A stretch of DNA of 64,000 bases from NCBI GenBank assembly GCA_028752905.1, contig JAQNBH010000011.1, positions 8,031,625 through 8,095,624 on the forward strand, written 5' to 3'. The translations under genes and the position numbers were made by a program. The notes under the pieces were generated by a model. The model did no database searches. It was not told where the DNA came from and saw only the letters and a list, made by a program, of their open reading frames with translations. This document shows positions 42,204 to 53,789 of the stretch, piece by piece. Position 1 is the first letter of the stretch, and each line of letters begins with the position of its first letter. Origin of the DNA: Cladorhizidae sp. MBARI D1340-BT2. Its lineage: Eukaryota > Porifera > Demospongiae > Poecilosclerida > Cladorhizidae.

Positions 42204-42750
42204 CATGGAGTTTGGCCTCTCTTCTCATGGAGTTTGGCCTCTCTTCTCATGGAGTGTGGCTGCTCTTCTCATGGAGTTTGGCCTCTCTTCTCAATCATGG
42301 AGTGTGGCCTCTCTTCTCATGGAGTTTGGCTCTCTTCTCATGGAGTGTGGCCTCTCTTCTCATGGAGTGTGGCCTCTCTTCGCATGGAGTGTGGCCTCTC
42401 TTCTCATGGAGTTTGGCCTCTCTTCTCATGGAGTTTGGCCTCTCTTCTCATGGAGTGTGGCCTCTCTTCTCATGGAGTTTGGCCTCTCTTCTCATGGAGT
42501 GTGGCCTCTCTTCTCATGGAGTGTGGCCGCTCTTCGCATGGAGTGTGGCCTCTCTTCTCATGGAGTTTGGCCTCTCTTCTCATGGAGTGTGGCCTCTCTT
42601 TGCATGGAGTTTGGCCTCTCTTCTCATGGAGTGTGGCCTCTCATCTCATGGATTGTGGCCTCTCTTCGCATTGAGTTTGGCCTCTCTTCTCATGGAGTGT
42701 GGCCTCTCTTCGCATGGAGTTTGGCCTCTCTTCTCATGGAGTGTGGTACT
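42204..42750. repeat. 22-bp minisatellite, right arm (about 25 copies)
   Basis: The unit is AGTGTGGCCTCTCTTCTCATGG, the reverse complement of the left array, with fewer copies and different variants (TTTGG is common here). It lies in the same place inside family C. Confidence 0.97.
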
Positions 42751-44069
42751 GTCTTCATACACTGTGAGGTAATCACGTGCCTTAGCTGCAATATGCCAGG
42801 ATTGCCGTCTTGCTTCTGAGCATGACGGTATAAGTCCAGTCAGAGTCTTGCTGCTGGCATACAAGGAAGGAATGACTACTTGCTTGAGAATCCATTGGCT
42901 CAAGGATAACAGATCCTCTCTGTCATTTGTGGGTCCTCTAGATAGGGTGTCCACAGTAAACAGGTGTTTAGCAAGAATGCAAGGGAACAAAAATTGAAGT
43001 CTGAGCATGGATCGTAAAACAACCATACCGGCACACCATGCGGGCAGTTCAGATACCTTGGTTTGGACTTCCATCGATTCAACACAGTGTTCTTTCATTC
43101 ACCTGCTATTAAGGGTGGCTAGAGTAGATTCCTTGGTGTGTAAGGTTTGGGGTCATCCTACAGGTTGATGATGTATTCTTTGCCAATGTGCCTAACCTTT
43201 GAATATCATGGCAACCTTTGGCAATGGTTTCGTCAGGTTCAGCAGAGCAGAGACACTGTACAAGCTGCAGACCAATAATTGCTGGGAATCCCAAAAGGTC
43301 ATTTTTGAGGCCTCTGATAACAGAAACAACTCCATGGTGCATGCTATCGCCCATAAAGAGATTTCCCTCAAATTCACCTGAGACTTGAAGAGCTTAGGTG
43401 TGCTGGACCTAATAACCTTTGCATGGTTGTTTGAAGGTTCACTTTGGTAAAGTCTTAAAGGTCTCCATGGATACAGGAGTAACCTCTGCCCTGGTATCCA
43501 ATTTGAACAGCAACATTTGGTTCTGCAAAGACACGGTTGCTGTCCATGATTTATCCATTCCTGAGTCGGCAGTTGTGTCTAGGAATGCATGCCCTATCAA
43601 GGGAGGTGTTGCTATTGTGGTTTTCTTTGTGAAGCACTGTTAAGTTTAGTGTGTCTCTGGTGCATGTGGCACTCCACATCAATAGCAGGGGGGCTTTCCT
43701 CTTTGTGGTGTCTAGGTCTAACACACCTTGTACACATTCTGGTTTTCTCATACCTAGGTCCACCCTGAGGATGGCTTGCTACCAATCATCCCCATCTAAC
43801 CTCTTCAGAGGTTAACTCAAGATCTGGATCAATGACGTCTTCTAGAAGAGGACTTGGATCTGGTTTGTAACAGGTGATGCTGCTGTTCCTTGACAGCTTC
43901 CTTTTGCCTGATGGCTTTCTTCGCTTTCTCTAGTGACAAATCTGCAGTTTTTCAGAAAGTTCTTTGACTTTATGCCAACAACCAATCTCTCTCTTATCAT
44001 TTCTTCTTTCAACTCAGAATAGTTGCAGCCATCAACGAGGTGGTAGAGCTCAGTTATGTACTTCTCCAC
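42646..44069 (-). pseudogene. Family C Gag-Pol remnants, right arm
   Basis: The minus-strand pieces in order are Gag (YITELYHLVDGCNYSELKEE), a protease-like motif, the pre-RT linker, then a jump to FLFPCILAKHLFTVDTLSRG, the segment after RNase H. RT and RNase H are therefore deleted, as in the left arm. Frame changes separate every block. Confidence 0.7.
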
Positions 44070-44454
44070 AGACTCTCTTTCAAGCTATCTCATGGATTAT
44101 AGTGGGCTCTTTCAAAAATTACACATCTTCAAACTTTGAATTGCCTCCCCTCCTTTGTGATATCAGTGGATGACAGAACGTCATCTGCTTCCTCACCTAG
44201 GCAATAGAGTAAGGTGCATTACTTGATGAGGAGTGGGTGAGGTGCTCAGTCCAGAGGTAGTCCTAAGGTGCTTAAAGTTTGGAGGCGAATTTTAGCCATC
44301 CCACTTCTGACAGTATGTAACGGTCTATACTAAAGCTAACTTGCAAATTAACAATATCACAAAAAGATCTGAACGAGTGCACTAAATAGAAACATTAAAC
44401 ATCGGTGATACGGGATGTATTGATAAACATGATAATTAGTATAGCCATGTGACA

Positions 44455-45597
44455 CAAGAGCTAAGTTCCACAGGGGTGACAATTACTATCGTTTTTGTGA
44501 CTATATATTCCTTTGCCACTAGAGTTTCCCTTGAAGGCTAGCTTTATCCCTCATGATCATTGCCACTTTCTCAATGTTTTCATTGCAGGAGACAGTCTTC
44601 TGAATTGGTGGTTCCAGCTATATACCTAGTATTATTTATTACCAATCTTCTCTGCACTTTTGCTGCTGTTTATTTCCACTTTTTCTGATTGTTCCATTTG
44701 TTCATGAATCTTTTCTAGTGTTTACTTAACAACCATCACACCTGAATAAGCCGCATACATTTCAATTTTTCTAACTTGCAATTGCAGTCAAGTAATAGAC
44801 ATAATAAAATCTGAGTATGCTTTACCCAACCACTATTAATCATGCAGCCTGACCTCGTGCCGCTTCTCAAGACTAAGAAGGTCAACCTTTTTCATTTTGT
44901 CTTCAATGCAAATCACAGACACCTGCCTAAACTTCGTAAACACAAATGTGAGGACTTCAATCTAGCAACTCCGACAGTGCATGTGACTTTGCGCAATAAT
45001 TTGTGCACGTCCCTAAAATGAATATTGACAAACTTATAGAAAAAGAACAAGACCTCCTCTGGATCCACCCCTACATTGTGTAGTCTGGCCATCTCAGTGG
45101 CAATAATTGCTGCTCCACTGGCTGGTACATGCCAAGACTTCAATCATCTGTCTTCATAGTGCTCCTCAAGTCCTGTTGGAAACAGCACAGTCCTGAACAA
45201 CTTGAATTCTGTTCAATGCATGCTGGTTACCTCCACACCAGCATGTCAATACAGCAGCTGCAACATGTGCAGCAAAAATAAATACTTAAATATATAAAAG
45301 TTATTGTCTTCCTCTTCTTGTGGGTAAGCCATCTACTTACCTGATGAAAACATGAATGGTAAAAGCGAAAGCTAAGGAAAGGGCAGAATCTTCAAACAAT
45401 GATGTTCCACGTGGGATAAGCAGGAGAAATACCTTAGCTACAGCACAAGTTAGTTTAGCTCGAGCTAGCAAATTCTCCTACAAACAGTTTCGAGCTTGCA
45501 ATACATAATTAGTCCTCTGCACTCATCCCAGCTCAGACTTGCCGTCATTGCAGGGACAAGTTCTATTTAATTATAATTAACACACACATCAGCAATT
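44455..45597. other. Shared spacer between families C and B, right arm
   Basis: It mirrors 2,550-3,706. The minus-strand frame at 45,143-44,913 (76 codons, PASGAAIIATEMARLHNVGV then KLLRKVTCTVG) is open here but interrupted in the left arm. It is not recognised as any family and may be an old exon pair or debris. Confidence 0.35.
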
Positions 45598-45923
45598 ACT
45601 ATCATGTACCTCGTGACCTAATAATTACTGTAGTATAATTAGCTAATAGACACCTCCGAGCTTGACTCATATTATTATAGCTAGCATCTGTTAGCTGATT
45701 ATACTGGGATGATGTAATGATTACTTCATTTGTTAGCTCAAGGGACTGATTATAGTGGGATGATGTAATGATTACTTCATTTGTTAGCTGAAGGGACTGA
45801 TTATACTGGGATGATGTAATGATTATTTCATTTGTTAGCTCAATGGACTGATTATACTGGGATGATGTAATGATTACTTCATTATTGTCTGATGTATGAG
45901 TAAGAGAATCACTAAATGTTACA
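45598..45923 (+). repeat. Family B 5' LTR with internal 51-bp repeats
   Basis: The start is near ATCATGTACCTCG and the end is CACTAAATGTTACA. From about 45,700 to 45,895 a unit of about 51 bp (GGGATGATGTAATGATTACT...) occurs about four times. The 3' LTR has essentially one unit and the left-arm LTR two to three. Confidence 0.8.
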
Positions 45924-45934
45924 TGGTGGTGGTG

Positions 45935-46668
45935 ATGGCTCAATTACAGCTAAAACCACCTGAACCCTTCAATTTCAGGAACCCTGATGACTAGCCGACT
46001 TGGAAGAAACACTACCAGCAATTCCACATCGCATCAGGACTAGCAGCAGATGATTCACTCAAACAGGTGGATACACTCCTCTACTGTATGGGACGAGAAG
46101 CAGAGGCAGTTCTGTCTTCCAACAACATCTCAGAAAATGAGAAGAAAGCCTATAACATCGTGATGGATAAGTTCGATGAATTTTTGAAGATACGCAAGAA
46201 CATTATCTTTGAACGGGCACTATTCAACAGCCGCTGTCAAACACCAGGGAAACAGCTGAAGCATATATCATGCAACTATATACCCTAGCAGAGAATTGTG
46301 ACTATGGCGAGATGACAAATGAGATGATCAGAGAGCATTTAGTAAATGGCATACAAGAGAGCACAGTCTCACAACAACTACAGATGGACGCAGACCACAC
46401 ACTCGAGAAGGCCATGGAAAACATTTGCCAGAGAGAAGCAGTCGAAGAACAGCAACACATACTCAAAGGAGCAAACACTGGAAATGCAGAACTAGAAGAA
46501 GTCCGAATCCTACAAAAGAGAGAAATTACAAGAGCCAGTGCTGTCGCTGTGGAAACAAATGACACCCTTGGGGAAAATGTCCAGCAAAAGAAACAGTATG
46601 TTACAAATGTCAGAGAAAAGGCCATTATAGCAGCCAGTGCTTTTCTGAGCAAACATTGTCAGAAATAG
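45935..46668 (+). pseudogene. Family B Gag with two CCHC knuckles, right arm
   Basis: The ATG at 45,935 begins MAQLQLKPPEPFNFRNPDD and meets an in-frame stop at the next codon (usually Trp in this clade); the left arm has the same stop. Capsid-like helices follow to 46,288, then a frame change and a second block at 46,270-46,668. Read in a third frame, about 46,535-46,640 carries two knuckles, CX2CX4HX4C each, the first containing a TGA. It is non-functional. Confidence 0.8.
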
Positions 46669-46739
46669 AAGAACAAAATTATCTTGCAACGGTATTCCTG
46701 GACTATATCTCAGACAACCCTGGGTCTCAACACTTCACC

Positions 46740-48600
46740 TCAATGGGAAAATGAATACCTTCTAGCTTGACAAGGGAGCTGAAGTGACAGCAATTTCCAA
46801 GGAACCTTACTACCATCTGGACAAACCGCCACTAACCTGGGCAAAGATAATATTCTGTGGATCCTCCACCAACTCAAGGTACTCGGACAGTTCATGCCCC
46901 TCAAAAAGAAAACAGTGAGCCAACCAACATATGTAATAGATGGGCTAAAGCATGACCTCCTAGGGTTACCTGCTATTGCGGCACTAGAACTAGCTGTTCG
47001 AATAGAAGATATCCCAACCACCAGTAATTTAGCCAAGGTCCAGGATCAGTTTCCATCTCTATTCCAAGGACTGGGTAACTTAGGGGATGAATTTGAGATA
47101 CACCTCATGCCAGATGCGAGGCCATATTCATTATTTACACCCGACATGTACCTCTCCCATTACGCCCTAGAGTCCAAAAGGAGGAATCTTTAGGCGTAAT
47201 CTCAAAGATGGATGAACCTACTCTGTGGTGTCCCGGAATAGTAGTGGTGCCAAAGAAGGAAGGAGCACTTAGCATGTGTGTACCTGAAGCCACTGAATCA
47301 AAATTTCATACGAGAAGTGCACCTCCTTTCAAAAGTCGATGAAACACTTTAACACTTGCACAGCTCTCCGGAGCAAAGATCTTCAGTAAATTGGACGTGA
47401 ATAGTGGATTCTGGGAGATACCATTGGCCAAAAGCTCCCGCCCCCTCACTACATTTCTCACACACTTTGGGCACTACTTCTTCAACAAAATACCATTTGG
47501 CATCTCAAGTGCATCAGAACACTTCCAAAAAAGATTGACAAACATCCTCACAGGCCTCCAATGGAGTATTGTGCCTCACGGATGACATTAGTGTCTTCAG
47601 AAAGACAATGAGTATGCACTTTCTCATAGAAACCGACCACAAACCATTGGTCCCTCTACTAGGAACAAAACACCTTGATTCCCTACCACCAAGAGGACTG
47701 CAATTTCGACTATGCTTAGCAAGATATAATTACACCATCTGACATGTGGCAGGAAAACTCCTATTCACAGCTGATACACTGTCAAGGGTTGCTTCATCAT
47801 CCGATGCCAATGACATCAGGCTCCAAGATGAAGCAGAAGCTTTTATGAAAGTACACATTGCCTACCAGCCAGCTGGAGAAAAAAGGCTCAGCCAGTATCA
47901 AAAGAGCCAAGAAGAAGATCCTGTATGTTAATCAGTGATGCAACACTGCAAAAAGAGTTGGCCAGACAAATAATTGAGACAGCGCTCTATTCCTACTGGA
48001 AATTCCGGGACGATCTGACCATTGATGGAGACAAATCTCCTTCTATGTGGAAAACGAATTGTTGTCCACACAACACTCCAGAGAGAGACTCTGGAGAAGA
48101 TCCATGCAGGACACCAGGGAGTCCAGAGGTGTCGACTCCAGGCAAATACACCAGTGTGGTGGCCAGGAATCTTCCATGAAGTAGACAACATGATCAAGCA
48201 ATGCCCAAAGTGTGCCAGGGATGCCATTCCCCAGAGAGCCTATGATTCCAACACCATTGCCAGACTATCCACGGCAAAAAGTTGGGACCGACCTATTCCA
48301 TCTCAATGGAGCCATCCAACTGGATTATTTCAAGGAAGTGATAAGACTGTCAAACACCTCCTCGAGCGATATAATTGGAGCACTATAGAGTACTTATGAC
48401 ATTGGGTCCACAAAGTTCTAGTCAGTGATAACGGCCAACAATATTCATCACAGGAATTCACGGCATTTGCAGAATGGTATGACTTCAAACTTATCACCAG
48501 CAGCCCACATTAGCCCCAAAGTAATGGTCAGACTAAACGCATGGTTAGACTATCAAGAACATGCTGAAAGAGTATCCAGACCAACCAATGGCTCTCCTGA
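46740..48600 (+). pseudogene. Family B Pol, right arm
   Basis: A protease trace lies near 46,765-46,790. The PTYVIDGLKHDLLGLPAIAA linker is at 46,920-46,985 and RT at about 47,270-47,590 (SKLDVNSGFWEIPLAKSSRP is its palm start). A deletion then joins RT to [17 protein letters not shown] at about 47,610, followed by the GKLLFTADTLSRVAS linker. The integrase zinc region (HAGHQGVQRC, CPKC) is at 48,080-48,220, and catalytic traces (SDNGQQYSSQEF region, stop in SSPHxPQSNG) at 48,420-48,540. Multiple breaks make it dead. Confidence 0.8.
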
Positions 48601-48870
48601 CATATCGCTCAACCCCATTCCAATGGTAACCTATCCCCAGCTGAGCTCTTAATGGGAAGACGTCTGCAGACTAACATACCCCTTATTAAAGAGCAACTTA
48701 GGCCAGAATGTAAGTTCTTGAAAAGCTTTCAAGAACAGAATAAAACATTCAAGGAGAAACAAAGATGCAACTTATAACCAATGCCACAGAACATTGCCCC
48801 GTGACTCGAACCCGAACTGGGTCTACCATTCATCCTCCGGCCAGGCTCTGACTTCTCCAAGAAAGAGAGA

Positions 48871-49040
48871 TGTGTCATGTACCTTGTGACCTATAGTATA
48901 ATACACCTCTGAGCTGGGACTCATATTGGTAGCTAGCATTCTATATATAGAGTTCTATTGTTAGCTCAAGGGACTGATTATACTGGGCTAATGTACTGAT
49001 TGTTTCATTATTGTCTGATGGTTAATCACTAAATGTTAAG
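48871..49040 (+). repeat. Family B 3' LTR
   Basis: It starts TGTGTCATGTACCTTG after a polypurine run and ends CACTAAATGTTAAG. It is shorter than the 5' LTR because it lacks the 51-bp repeat expansion. Confidence 0.75.
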
Positions 49041-50527
49041 TGGCTATGGGATTGGATACAAAGGAGCATATTACTGGGTCATTACTATTTCTTCCACACA
49101 TAGACCAGCCTTACTCTTTGATATTTGACCGACCACACATATGAATATGATTTATCTACGTATGATAATACTGAATCCATTTTTATTGAGTTGTTAGAGA
49201 AGATGGAGAAAGAGAAGGAAAAAGAGAAGCTAGTTCTCCAGTACCACCATCAAGACTACGAATATAAAACGTATTCAATGTATAATTTCACCTAAGTATT
49301 AACCTGAGAAGCTATATAGCTATAGACTATTACCCACGTGTTATGTGGGGGGTGAGGGGGGGGGGAGGTGGAAGGGGAAGCTACTGTCCTTTGGACAACT
49401 AACCAGCTAACACTAGAGCTAGATCCCAGTTACTAACGTGACAAGCCATATTTTTGGTGCAGAGCTAAGCTCATCTACCCATGTTTCAACTGTTTCAACA
49501 TTGTATCTAAATCTTCACATTCACAAGAAATCTCACTCAGGTAAGTATGGATGCCGCGATCTCATTCCTCAATTGAGTCAACCCTCAAATGAGTCAAGAA
49601 CACCGTCTGTTGCTAGTAAAATTACTTCTGCTAGATATGTCACTTAATCATTTTTATGGTGTCATAAAACTGCAAATGTTCCACATTTCAATATTCCCTC
49701 CCCCCCCTAGTGACCAGGAAGTAAAGCGCATGAAATTCGGTGCATAAATAGAGCAGGATAGATGTTATTAAAAAATATGGTGCATAAACGAGAGTGTGCA
49801 TCATTTTTCAATCGATGAAACACATAGCGCTATATATATGGCATTGACGGTGAGTGGGTTAATAAGCACCTAATGCACACTGAGTGTGCTGCATGGACAG
49901 GCCCTCAGGTCCCCATTGTGCACTACTGCAATGGATTTCTCTCACTAGCCCGTGCATTGCAGTGAAATTATAGCTGGATAGACATGGTCTAACTAAGAGT
50001 GCACACTGTTTGGAGTTGATGAGGGTGTGGTCTAGTTGATGATGTTATAATTAGAGCCGCGCATTATTAGGTATTTACTGTGACAATTGATCAAGTGTCC
50101 AGTGAAATGATGTTCCAATGAAGTGCATGAAATATATATGCAAGCTTAAAGATGCTGGCTAAATCAGAAAAGCATTGCAAGGAATTAAAACAGAGATTAT
50201 ATTTCCATGCTGCATGTAAGGGAACTGCCATGACTGAGTGGCACATGTGTAAGTTAAATTTCCAGTGCTCATGTTTTTTCTAAAATAAAAAAATACAGAA
50301 TACGTCCATCTCTCTCTCTCTCACATGCGTGCACACACACACACCTATACATGAACGTAATGATTTATTAATGTCCAAATTAAAATTGGGGCAAGTATAC
50401 ATGTCTTGTTTGAGTTTCTAACTTTGGACAATAACTTACAGATTTTGGTTGCAGTGCTAAATGCGACTCATTTGCACAGTTTAATGCTATCAGTACTTTT
50501 TGAACAAATGGAATTTTGTTACTGATT
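49041..50527. other. Intron of the ABHD-like gene, mostly featureless
   Basis: This AT-rich intron carries no transposon protein. One plus-strand open stretch near 49,120-49,295 is Lys/Glu-rich (LLEKMEKEKEKEKLVLQYHH) and looks like a short coiled helix; it has no support as a gene. A G-rich run is at 49,350-49,370 and a CA-rich run at 50,325-50,345. Confidence 0.5.
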
Positions 50528-50752
50528 GAGACAGACATTATAGGAGTGATGTATTGCTAAACCAAGTTTCTAGAGACAGACATTATAGGAGTGATGTATT
50601 GCTAAACTAAGTTTCTAGAGACAGACATTATAGGAGTGATGTATTGCTAAACCATGTTTCTAGAGACAGACATTATAGGAGTGATGTATTGCTAAACTAA
50701 GTTTCTAGAGACAGACATTATAGGAGTGATGTATTGCTAAACCAAGTTTCTA
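50528..50752. repeat. 45-bp tandem repeat, five copies
   Basis: The unit beginning GAGACAGACATTATAGGAGT recurs exactly every 45 bases at 50,528, 50,573, 50,618, 50,663 and 50,708, with one or two substitutions between copies. It lies just downstream of the ABHD-like exon 2. Confidence 0.96.
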
Positions 50753-50869
50753 GCTAACAACTGAAAGATATTAAGTTTGTCAACGTACCGATCGTCGGTC
50801 CCAATTTCTGAAGTGCCACATATGGGTTAGATTTGACTATTAAAAAAAATTAAAAAAATCTCATTCAAC

Positions 50870-51322
50870 ATTCCTCTGCTTTGCTGATTGTGGTCCTCAT
50901 CCCGAGAGATAACTCCCCAAGGTTCTAGTAGGACTAAGTGGCATACGTGATTGCTGTGCTTGATAGTATAAGCTGCTGAGATATAGCCCCCAAAACTGTG
51001 ACCAAGAAGGATTATCGCTTTCAGCTTCATCTCCTTCCTCCAGCATTCTATTAGGTCAACCATTTCATTTTCACAGCTTGTGGCATCATTGGAAAACTTC
51101 ACTCGAGAGCTGAGAGCAAACCCTGGAAGATCAATGCCATAAACACATCTGTCCTTGGCGAGTTGGCCATAGACTTTGTGGAATGCAGGAATCCCTCCTC
51201 CAAAACCATGGACCATGACCAGGGGAACTTTTGTGGACTGGTGATGGCCAGATTTGAAGTAAACAGTATGGATTATTCCTCAGTGATAGCGACATCAAAT
51301 ACTTCTACTTTCGGCTTGATTT
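50870..51322 (-). CDS. ABHD4/5-like exon 2 (nucleophile elbow), with one frameshift
   Basis: The acceptor TATAATATTAG ends at 51,323. The exon begins EIKPKVEVFDVAITEE, then after an apparent one-base loss near 51,271 continues IIHTVYFKSGHHQSTKVPLV and MVHGFGGGIPAFHKVYGQLA. This matches the ABHD4/5 core: the HGFGGG oxyanion turn, the DLPGFALSSR strand, the nucleophile elbow GHSFGG (Ser as in ABHD4; ABHD5 has Asn there) and LLEPWGV. Its first two bases complete a Glu codon begun by exon 1. The 3' edge is uncertain: no strong GT donor was found, and the frame stays open to 50,827. The frameshift could be a sequencing error or a disabling mutation. Confidence 0.8.
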
Positions 51323-52500
51323 CTAATATTATATATAAATAATACATACACATATGGAATGATAATACAGTGTGGCCCTCTTAACATCATACCTGTTAAT
51401 AGAATATCCCTTTTATTATTATGAATATTAAACTCCTAAATCACTTTCTATAAATATGCAAAATTTTATTTATTAATGCTTAATTTTAATTTCATTAAAA
51501 AGTGGTAAATTGTGCCAAGCAGATTAATGTCACATGCGAATGGATTTTCAAAAAATGATCTAAATATGTTGAAACAGATAGAGGCAGTATTATTATATTT
51601 AGAATTTTTTATTTAGAATTTTTTATTAGTGTACCAATAATCCTTCATGTATAACCCTGTGGCAGTGATAAACCATGCCTATATCACTTGTTACTATTAC
51701 TGTTGTGTGTCACTATGCATGCATGGAGGTGAGCTCACCATTGTAGAGGACAAAATAAGCATTACAGTGAGCTAGGTTGATGCACTTGCCCTTCGTGAAT
51801 GCTTTTAGCATGCATATTAGGCTTCAGCTTTTCAAGTTATCCTTGACTTATAGTTATGCAGAAGACATAGCTAGTGCTCTCAATAGATACAAGGAATGCC
51901 TCGAAATAATGAGAGGCTCCAACAGTCATGCACCCGAGCCAAGCTAGTAGTATACGGCTTCACCTTGGAAGTATATGACTCATGGGGTTCCTTTCATTGT
52001 TGAGATAACAAACCTGCGAAATATATCAAAGCTGAGATGGCTAGGGATTTCAAATATTTTCAAGCCATCCTCATCCTTGAAATTTATTTTTATCTTCCCA
52101 TATTTATTTCATCACACATTCATTGGCACACATTCATTTGCACACATTCATTTGCATAAAGCTAAAGGTGGTCGATTGCTTTCATGAAGTAACCTCACAA
52201 ATCAGCAGTATCTAACAAAGGTTCGGCCATTAATGATTGCCTAGCATATGCAAAGACCAGTTTTTCCACAAGTTAATTGTGGGAATGAGTTTTACAAGAG
52301 TTAAATACTTGCTTCAGACCACTGCAGCTATAGCTATATCGGAGTTGAGATAAGTTAATTGACATTCTTAATGTAGTTGCATCGCTGTTGTAGAATTGTG
52401 TAGCTACCTACTACCTAGTACCTACTACCCATCTAGCTAGCTATAGCGAGCCAGTTACTAGTCCTCAGCTCGAGCCTTGAACCCAACTGGTTCCATTTAG
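51323..52500 (-). other. Intron 1 of the ABHD-like gene, proximal part
   Basis: This AT-rich intron sequence precedes the LINE. It includes a short repeat of CACATTCATTTG near 52,125-52,155. No gene was recognised. Confidence 0.5.
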
Positions 52501-52637
52501 TGCCCACTACCCTGTTGTCGTTTTGTTCAGCTAAACTGTGGAGGTCCCTGTCCCCATTCCACCCTCAACTAGCTTGTCAGTAAATACAGCGACGCCAGTG
52601 AGAGACAGCTGAACACTTTTGTGAGATTTATAGTTAG

Positions 52638-53742
52638 GAATGCCTCCCAAGAAGCATGTAGGAAATCTGTCCAACCTGTGAAGAAGCTATTGCTGAGTCC
52701 TCTGTAAGTAGAAAAGGAGAAGAAGCTATCCTCTGTGAGGGCTCTTGTGGTCATTGGTTGCACAGACGTTGTGCTGGGTTAAGCAAAGCTGCTTTTGCCA
52801 GAGTGTCTAATTCATCCAGCAAGTTTTGCTGTCCTCTCTGTCATCTTGGTACTCAAGAAAATGAGATTGAGGCTCTTAAGAATTGTGTTTTGGAGCTTAA
52901 GAGTTCTGTTTCAGAGCTTGAGAGCAAATTAAACTCTGTCATGAACTCTCTGTCCATGGCTGCATCACCTTCTGGCATGGATCCTCAACAGAACCCAAGT
53001 ATAGCAGCCCCTGGTGCAACCTATGCACAAATAACCCGAAATTCTACGTCTCCGATGGAGCATAAACCTAGGCATCAGTTCAGACAGCCGTCTACTAAAC
53101 CAAATGAGTCACAAGATCGTAAAAGTAATCTAGTTGTATTTGGTATTGAGGAGTGTGACTCGGGCACCCACTGGATCCAACGATCCTTCAGTGATGTAGG
53201 TTCTGTTACGTCTATTCTTTCTAGTATAGATGATAATATCAACAACCACTCAGTTATTGACTGCCGAAGACTTGGCAAGTTTGACAGCAACAAAACACCC
53301 CGTCCTATCCTGGCTAGACTGGCCAGACCTCTAGAGGTACAGAGCGTATTGTCCAAAGAACATAACCTTACTAGTACTAGTACTATAAAGCCAGATCTGT
53401 CAAATCAGGAGGGGCAATCCAGAAACTACTTCTAAAGGAGAGGTGGGCTCTCATTGAGACTGGTTTCGGAAAGAATGAAATTAGGATTCGCAGGTCAACA
53501 ATTCTCCTGAATGGCAAAGTTCATGCCCGGGTTGTCAATAACAAGTTACAAGAAGAGCCTACGGACAAAAGTGAGCTCTCAAGAGACGTCTCACTTGCTC
53601 TGTCCTCCACCGCTGTTTTTGAGGATGCTCTGCCAGCCACTGAGGTAGAACCTACCAGCATCACTGTACCTCTAATAGCAAATCCTTCTGCTCCTATTTC
53701 AAACCCTGTCTCCTCCACCCCACATCCCAGCCTCACTGACTA
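52638..53742 (+). pseudogene. LINE ORF1 (PHD-like finger, coiled coil, RNA-binding-like region)
   Basis: An ATG at 52,638 reads MPPKKHVGN, then a frame change, after which CPTCEEAI...CEGSCGHWLHRRCAGL...CCPLC forms a PHD-type zinc finger (to about 52,850). A Leu/Glu-rich coiled coil follows (ENEIEALKNCVLELKSSVSE), then a linker ending ATYAQITRN, then an RRM-like segment (SNLVVFGIEECDSG, DCRRLGKFDSNKTPRPILA) to about 53,400. The rest, to the stop at 53,742, is in another frame. The protein would coat LINE RNA. Two frame changes are visible. Confidence 0.75.
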
Positions 53743-53789
53743 GTCTAGTTCACATAATATCAACACCCCAATCCCTGGCCCTGCAGGTC

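Larger units (their letters stand above)
41560..44454 (-). mobile_element. Ty3/gypsy family C, right arm
   Basis: This is the mirror of 3,707-11,701 without the hAT insertions. LTRs are at 44,316-44,454 (5') and 41,560-41,693 (3'). The minus strand carries Gag (44,069-43,842), a protease region near 43,460-43,520 with Asp-Thr-Arg, the GLKNDLLGFPAIIGLQLVQ linker (43,354-43,109), an RNase H linker (about 42,935-42,980, TVDTLSRGP), the minisatellite, and scattered integrase remains. All parts are decayed. Confidence 0.8.
27335..48163. repeat. Right arm of the giant imperfect inverted repeat
   Basis: This is the reverse-complement partner of 1-23,510. It is colinear apart from private insertions, mainly the GC-rich Ty3/gypsy element at 29,102-34,783 and a 25-bp minisatellite at 27,490-27,672. 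The arms differ by scattered substitutions and short indels in every block compared by eye, so they are not identical copies. Pairing can only be shown up to 48,163, which matches window position 1; the repeat may continue further out. Confidence 0.93.
45598..49040 (+). mobile_element. Ty3/gypsy family B, right arm
   Basis: The 5' LTR is about 45,598-45,923 and the 3' LTR about 48,871-49,040, the latter preceded by a GAAAGAGAGA polypurine tract. TGGTGGTGGTG follows the 5' LTR. The internal order is Gag, CCHC knuckles, protease/RT, RNase H tail, integrase. It pairs with 1-2,549 up to 48,163. No clear target duplication is visible. Its position is the intron between ABHD-like exon 2 and the exon at 41,354. 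Confidence 0.85.

Noticed and set aside
42120..42819. Three overlapping plus-strand frames of the same repetitive type
   Set aside because: They arise from the mirror 22-bp array and have no independent coding evidence.
49120..49295. Lys/Glu-rich short frame as a gene
   Set aside because: Low complexity, about 57 codons, no clear start or splice sites and no recognised family.
52690..52850. PHD-finger host gene
   Set aside because: The finger is followed by a coiled coil and a LINE ORF2 in the standard CR1/L2 order, so it is ORF1 of the LINE.
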